Below, one piece after another: positions 60,213-64,000 of a stretch of 64,000 nt of DNA (position 1 is its first letter; the number at the start of each line of letters is the position of its first letter). The position numbers and the translations under genes are program-made. This DNA is from Gloeotrichia echinulata CP02 (GTDB lineage Bacteria > Cyanobacteriota > Cyanobacteriia > Cyanobacteriales > Nostocaceae): contig CP051187.1 of the NCBI GenBank assembly GCA_038087035.1, positions 2,919,001 through 2,983,000 of the forward strand, written 5' to 3'. The notes beneath the pieces were generated by a model. The model worked only from the letters and a program-made list of their open reading frames with translations, did not search any database and was not told the DNA's origin.

Positions 60213-60240
60213 GTAGGGGCGCAACGCCTTGCGCCCTTAC
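60213..60240. repeat. GTAGGGGCGCAACG palindrome
   Basis: Solitary hairpin of the same kind as at 41491, with an internal C for G change. Confidence 0.85.
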
Positions 60241-60258
60241 CTCATTTCCCCAGATGTT

Positions 60259-60385
60259 TACTCCCTTCCCGCTCTAAGATTACCTATAATTTTCCTTCTT
60301 TGCGCCTTTGCGCCTTTGCGTGAGCTAAAAATTATTTCCCTACGGGACGCTCCGCGAACGGTAATCTTCCAGCGGTTCGGGAGTA
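60259..60385. mobile_element. 127-bp repeat element, TACTCCC...GGGAGTA family
   Basis: Shorter relative of the 148-bp element at 37285; the GCGCCTTTGCGCC part differs by about 20 bp. Ends TACTCCCTTCCCGCT and AGCGGTTCGGGAGTA. Confidence 0.85.
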
Positions 60386-60390
60386 TTTTT

Positions 60391-60416
60391 AGGGGCGCAA
60401 GGCCTTGCGCCCCTAC
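60391..60416. repeat. AGGGGCGCAAGG palindrome
   Basis: Solitary copy of the core hairpin directly after the 127-bp element. Confidence 0.85.
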
Positions 60417-60692
60417 TACTGTGAAATTCCCCTTTGGCTGTTTTGATAACAGATTTTGCTGAAAAATTAAGATTTATTTTAAATAAACAACAGAATTGTT
60501 GTTTAAATCACAGTCTCAATCCCAATCAGCAAAAGGGTTTCAGCATTCGCCCGCTATGAAAAACCCACACAAATCTACACTTCATTAGGGCTACAAGTTT
60601 TGCGAAAATCAGAATCGATTTAATCTCAAGCACTTGTAGTCCAGCTTTTATGGGACTTGGTGTAATTTCAGTTGAAAAGGGAGAACACAGTC
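60417..60692 (+). promoter_or_regulatory. Leader region of chlB
   Basis: The ~275 bp before chlB is AT-rich and non-coding; it presumably holds the chlB promoter. A GGGAG ribosome-binding site lies about 9 bp before the ATG at 60693. No known riboswitch or regulator site was recognised. Confidence 0.4.
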
Positions 60693-62243
60693 ATGAAATT
60701 GGCTTACTGGATGTATGCAGGCCCCGCCCACATTGGCACATTGCGAATCGCCAGTTCATTTAAAAATGTCCACGCCATCATGCACGCCCCGCTTGGCGAT
60801 GACTATTTTAACGTCATGCGCTCCATGCTATCGCGGGAGAGGAACTTTACGCCAGTGACAACCAGTGTCGTTGACCGCAACGTTTTAGCCCGTGGTTCCC
60901 AAGAAAAGGTGGTAGACAACATCACCCGCAAAGACGCTGAAGAACATCCAGATTTGATTGTCTTAACTCCCACCTGCACTTCCAGCATTCTCCAAGAAGA
61001 TTTGCACAACTTTGTCGAACGCGCCCAACTGGAAGCCAAAGGAGATGTCATGTTAGCGGATGTGAACCACTACCGCTACAACGAACTGCAAGCAGCAGAT
61101 CGCACTCTGCATCAAATTGTCCAATTTTACATCGACAAAGCCCGCAAGCGCGGTGAATTGCCAGCAGGCAAAACCGCCAAGCCCTCAGTTAACATCATTG
61201 GTATTTCTACCCTAGGCTTCCATCACCAACACGACTGTACCGAACTCAAACGGTTGATGGCTGACTTGGGAATTGAAGTGAATACGGTAATTCCTGAAGG
61301 CGCTGCGGTTAACGAATTGAAAAAAATGCCCCAAGCCTGGTTTAACCTGGTTCCTTACCGTGAACTCGGCTTAACCACAGCCCGTTACCTAGAAGAACAA
61401 TTCGGCACGCCTTACGTAGATATTACGCCAATGGGTGTAGTTGAAACGGCAAGATGTATCCGCAAAATTCAGCAGGTAATTAACGCCCATAGTTCGACTT
61501 CGCTCACTACAAGAGGCGCAGAAGTTGAATACGAAGACTTCATCAACGAGCAAACCCTGCATGTATCTCAGGCTGCTTGGTTCTCCCGTTCTATCGACTG
61601 TCAGAACTTAACAGGTAAAAAAGCCGTAGTCTTTGGCGACAACACCCACGCCGCAGCCATGACCAAAATTCTCTCACGGGAAATGGGGATACACGTAGTT
61701 TGGGCTGGGACTTATTGCAAATATGATGCAGACTGGTTCCGCGAACAGGTAAGCGAGTATTGCGATGAAGTCTTGATTACAGACGATCATGGTGAAATTG
61801 GGGATGCGATCGCCCGCGTTGAACCCTCCGCCATCTTCGGCACCCAAATGGAGCGCCACGTTGGTAAGCGTTTAGATATCCCTTGCGGCGTCATTGCTGC
61901 ACCCATCCACGTGCAAAACTTCCCCATTGGTTACAAACCATTTTTGGGTTACGAAGGTACAAATCAAGTCACAGATTTAATCTACAATTCCTTCACTTTA
62001 GGAATGGAAGATCACCTGTTAGAAATCTTCGGTGGACACGATACCAAGGAAGTAATTACTAAAGGAATTTCCGCTGAATCTGACCTGAATTGGACTAAGG
62101 ATGGTCAAGCAGAATTGAACAAAATTCCCGGATTTGTGCGGGGTAAAGTCAAGCGTAATACCGAGAAATTTGCTCGTGAACGTGGGTTTAAAGAAATCAA
62201 CGCTGAGGTTTTGTACGCCGCCAAGGAAGCCGTCGGGGCGTAG
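60693..62243 (+). CDS. chlB: Light-independent protochlorophyllide reductase subunit B
   Basis: This 516-aa subunit joins ChlN to form the catalytic NB component that reduces protochlorophyllide in the dark, driven by ChlL. The start MKLAYWMYAGPAHIGTLRIASS, the cluster/substrate-region Cys in TPTCTSSILQEDL, and HVQNFPIGYKPFLGYEGTNQ are family hallmarks. An extra in-frame TTG 21 bp upstream is not used, since the ATG has a good ribosome-binding site. chlN and chlL are not in this window, as often in cyanobacteria. Confidence 0.97.
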   Translation: MKLAYWMYAGPAHIGTLRIASSFKNVHAIMHAPLGDDYFNVMRSMLSRERNFTPVTTSVVDRNVLARGSQEKVVDNITRKDAEEHPDLIVLTPTCTSSILQEDLHNFVERAQLEAKGDVMLADVNHYRYNELQAADRTLHQIVQFYIDKARKRGELPAGKTAKPSVNIIGISTLGFHHQHDCTELKRLMADLGIEVNTVIPEGAAVNELKKMPQAWFNLVPYRELGLTTARYLEEQFGTPYVDITPMGVVETARCIRKIQQVINAHSSTSLTTRGAEVEYEDFINEQTLHVSQAAWFSRSIDCQNLTGKKAVVFGDNTHAAAMTKILSREMGIHVVWAGTYCKYDADWFREQVSEYCDEVLITDDHGEIGDAIARVEPSAIFGTQMERHVGKRLDIPCGVIAAPIHVQNFPIGYKPFLGYEGTNQVTDLIYNSFTLGMEDHLLEIFGGHDTKEVITKGISAESDLNWTKDGQAELNKIPGFVRGKVKRNTEKFARERGFKEINAEVLYAAKEAVGA

Positions 62244-62396
62244 GTTAGTGGGTTAGTTGAAAAGATTCAGGGGTGAAGAGTTGTGTATGCTCTTTACCCT
62301 AATTTTTTGTCTACATAGAAAGTTTGACAAAGATTTAAATTTGAAATATAATCATAATTAATATAAAAAGTCTTTATTAAAAAAAATATATTAAAT

Positions 62397-62783
62397 ATGA
62401 ATAATGACAAAGCGGCATTACTTGCGGCACTCTGTCAGGCTGGCATTAAGCACAGTCCAGAAAAAGTTGTGCGGATTGCCAAGCAGGATGATGGCAAAAT
62501 CATATTTTTAGAAGAAGGAAAAGCTGGTAGAAGAGGCAGTGGATTAGCACATATATTAGAGCAACACCGAGAGGATTTTGCCAGACGCGGAATTTCTGAA
62601 AACGAAATACCAGATGCTGTAATAGCTGCTGTGACAGAAGGAACATTTCTTGGTTATCAAGGCACGATAGAACCTCCTAGGGAAATCTATCAAATAATTT
62701 TCAATGGAAAAACACAATACATAGCCGTAACTGTAGGTGATAATGGTTATATAGTCGGAGCCAATCCTGCCTCATTACCATAA
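62397..62783 (+). CDS. BECR-fold ribonuclease-toxin-like protein (orphan)
   Basis: This 128-aa protein has GSGLAHILEQHREDFARRG (about 48-66) and a C-terminal REIYQIIFNGKTQYIAVTVG-DNGYIVGANP. The pattern of a GLxHIxxxH motif, then IxxAV..G, then strand pairs ending in G-I-V resembles the BECR (Barnase-EndoU-ColicinE5-RelE) nuclease domains of polymorphic toxins. Here it is free-standing without a secretion or delivery domain, preceded by an AT-rich leader. It is followed by an immunity-like gene. Toxicity is inferred. Confidence 0.55.
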   Translation: MNNDKAALLAALCQAGIKHSPEKVVRIAKQDDGKIIFLEEGKAGRRGSGLAHILEQHREDFARRGISENEIPDAVIAAVTEGTFLGYQGTIEPPREIYQIIFNGKTQYIAVTVGDNGYIVGANPASLP

Positions 62784-62865
62784 TTCAACTTGAATAGGGT
62801 GGGCAGTGCCCACCCTACCCTTAATGAGAAGGTGCAAGATGTCAGATAATTCAACTTGAATAGCT
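62781..62865. repeat. Hairpin flanked by direct repeats between the toxin- and immunity-like genes
   Basis: ATAATTCAACTTGAATAG occurs at both ends (62780-62797 and 62847-62864); between them is GGTGGGCA/TGCCCACC, a perfect hairpin. It looks like a small element with a long target duplication, or a duplicated segment. Confidence 0.7.
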
Positions 62866-63225
62866 ATGGCAATAAAGATTAAACTGATGGCTGATTATGG
62901 ATGCGACCCTTTATGGTGGGCAGATGCTGATAAAGTGGGTAACATCGATCCAGGAAAACTACCCCTAAGTCAAGAAACCATTAGCCGCTTGCAAAAATGG
63001 GCATCTGCTTATAATGCAACCTTAAATTGGCAAGATCCCGCTAACTCGCCAGGGTTCCTCAATGAAGCAGCTGAAGCCGCTTTTGAAGCAGAAGGTATTA
63101 GCTTGTGGAAGCAACTGCACAAAGAACTTGCAGGTAATTATAAAGTTGTTTATTTCAGTGAACCATTAGGTAAAGTTTTTACTGATACTAGCGAATTGGA
63201 AGTTTTACGCACTCAAAATGCCTGA
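62866..63225 (+). CDS. Immunity-like protein following the toxin-like gene
   Basis: This 119-aa acidic protein starts MAIKIKLMADYGCDPLWWAD, with NIDPGKLPLSQETISRLQKW and NWQDPANSPGF. The DYGCDPLWW...IDP-LPLS..L..W pattern recalls small proteins found beside polymorphic toxin modules as immunity partners. It sits 82 bp downstream of the BECR-like gene on the same strand. Binding to the toxin is inferred. Confidence 0.45.
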   Translation: MAIKIKLMADYGCDPLWWADADKVGNIDPGKLPLSQETISRLQKWASAYNATLNWQDPANSPGFLNEAAEAAFEAEGISLWKQLHKELAGNYKVVYFSEPLGKVFTDTSELEVLRTQNA

Positions 63226-63295
63226 TTCCTTTCTGATTTCAGTATTCAGCAATCTTCAACTGCTGCAAAGTTTGCTGAAGATATTGATCATAATG

Positions 63296-63421
63296 CAATA
63301 CAGTTCAGTTAGACTCAAATGGTATACAGTGTAGGGGCACGGCATCCAAAATCTTTTCTTCTAATGACAATTTTATTCGTGCCGTGCCCCTACGACAATT
63401 TTCCTTAACCGAACTGTATTG
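63296..63421. mobile_element. 126-bp MITE with 16-bp ends and 10-bp flanking direct repeat
   Basis: Terminal repeats CAATACAGTTCAGTTA and TAACCGAACTGTATTG; inner arms GTAGGGGCACGG/CCGTGCCCCTAC are split by a ~34-bp insert. Both sides carry GATCATAATG (63286-63295 and 63422-63431), a 10-bp target-site duplication. A 16-bp relic of the same end is at 15804. Confidence 0.85.
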
Positions 63422-63431
63422 GATCATAATG

Positions 63432-63475
63432 GGGCGCAAAGCCTTGCGCCCCTACATCGTGGTCTATTTACCCAA
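63432..63475. repeat. Truncated TTACAGC-family element
   Basis: GGGCGCAAAGCCTTGCGCCCC then ATCGTGGTCTATTTACC matches the right half of the inverted copies (20659). Its left half and the end are missing. Confidence 0.7.
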
Positions 63476-63495
63476 AGTTGGTGTGAGTTGATCAA

Positions 63496-64000
63496 TTATA
63501 TGACTTCGACAAACACGCCGCTGCGGGCATACTGTTCTTCTTCAGGAGTAAAGTAGGGAGTTTGATCGACAATTTGCGGCTCAAAGCAGTAGGTTTGCTG
63601 CAGAAATTGTCCGGCGATCGCTGCTGTTTCCAACTCTTTGATATAATCTTCAGCTAGGATACATGCCTCCCTGATGCCTTCGACATCCCCTTTCGCCACC
63701 AGCTTTTGCAGGGTTGCTCTGACCCCTGCCAGCCGCGATGCTGGTTTGATAATGCCATAGAGGCGGTATAATCGGTCAACGGAGATGCTCAGGTGTTTGA
63801 GTGCTTTGCTTCTTGCCAATTCGGAGTCGAGACTGGGCCAGTAGCGGGTAGTGTAAAAGGCTTTTTCATCCTTATGATACCACTCCTCGGAGCGGGCTAT
63901 CGATGAGGAGACGGTGTTGTGTAGTTTCCAGAAAAATAACCGCAGGGCTGGACCATCCACAACTGTAGACAGTTTGGCTTCCATCGACACCTCAAAGTTG
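63496..64000 (-). CDS. Uncharacterised protein, possibly partial at the N-terminus
   Basis: The frame is open to the right edge. Internal starts lie at 63982-63984 (ATG, MEAKLSTVVDGPAL) and 63988-63990 (GTG). It is mostly helical, with repeated Arg/Lys-rich segments and a short acidic tail FTPEEEQYARSGVFVEVI. No family was recognised. With the inner start it would be about 162 aa, but the true protein may be longer beyond the window. Confidence 0.55.
   Translation of the reverse strand, partial: NFEVSMEAKLSTVVDGPALRLFFWKLHNTVSSSIARSEEWYHKDEKAFYTTRYWPSLDSELARSKALKHLSISVDRLYRLYGIIKPASRLAGVRATLQKLVAKGDVEGIREACILAEDYIKELETAAIAGQFLQQTYCFEPQIVDQTPYFTPEEEQYARSGVFVEVI

Overview
The window reads as chromosomal DNA of a filamentous, probably heterocyst-forming cyanobacterium (order Nostocales, Nostoc/Calothrix-like). 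The reasons are a light-independent chlorophyll gene (chlB), a phycobiliprotein lyase, heme oxygenase, a Ycf37-like and a Ycf23/DUF561 protein, hormogonium-polysaccharide-type glycosyltransferases, many GCGATCGC (HIP1) octamers, and abundant heptanucleotide tandem repeats (CCCCAAT, GAGTAAT, ACAAATG, GGAGTGA types) of the kind known from heterocystous cyanobacteria. No rRNA or tRNA gene was recognised.

Layout. 1-3561 (minus): a VirB2/VirB3/VirB4-like type IV secretion or conjugation block, with the ATPase running off the left edge. 4069-7217: a nucleotidyltransferase-like protein, a HExxH protein overlapping a CpcS-type lyase, a tandem 152-bp repeat and cysteine synthase. 7360-14673 (minus): a four-gene operon of alpha/beta hydrolase, caspase-VMAP-like protein, MoxR AAA+ ATPase and vWA/SAV_2336-like protein ending in a formylglycine-generating-enzyme (FGE, C-type-lectin-like) domain. 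This looks like a vWA-MoxR-VMAP ternary conflict system, and the FGE C-terminus has the signature of a diversity-generating retroelement variable region. 15036-20531: Uma2 nuclease, a 1002-aa RTX protein and a 1-Cys peroxiredoxin. 20763-27450 (minus): an exopolysaccharide cluster (hpsL, acyltransferase, hpsN, hpsO, hpsP). 27554-36640: glmM, an orphan IS607 recombinase, ho1, cobW, an ABA4-like membrane protein, hemC, glgA and RlpA. 37473-46942: a nuclease-like protein, a dihydroorotase with lost metal ligands, a double histidine phosphatase, a TPR protein, and a SucCD-like pair whose alpha chain lacks the phospho-histidine. 47666-55676: a one-pass membrane coiled-coil protein, FetB, a DegT aminotransferase, a DUF561 protein and a Ser/Thr kinase with seven WD40 repeats. 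55832-57998: a TnpB element with a small RHH gene, abutting a truncated Rpn-type gene. 58047-63990: rpmI-rplT, a solute-binding protein, Ycf37-like, chlB, an orphan toxin/immunity-like pair, and a partial unknown gene.

Between the genes the window is crowded with small non-autonomous repeats: a 93-95-bp TTACAGC...GCTGTAA family (five full copies), a 196-bp family related to an adjacent ISL3-type transposase remnant (two copies), a 127-148-bp TACTCCC...GGGAGTA family, a 126-bp element with 10-bp direct repeats, and heptamer arrays up to 571 bp.

Housekeeping genes (tetrapyrrole synthesis, glycogen, peptidoglycan precursor, translation) alternate with accessory modules. The most interesting part is 7.36-14.67 kb: a putative self-killing defence operon with a hypervariable sensor whose reverse transcriptase and template are not in this window. 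Family assignments are from reading sequence motifs; no database search was run.
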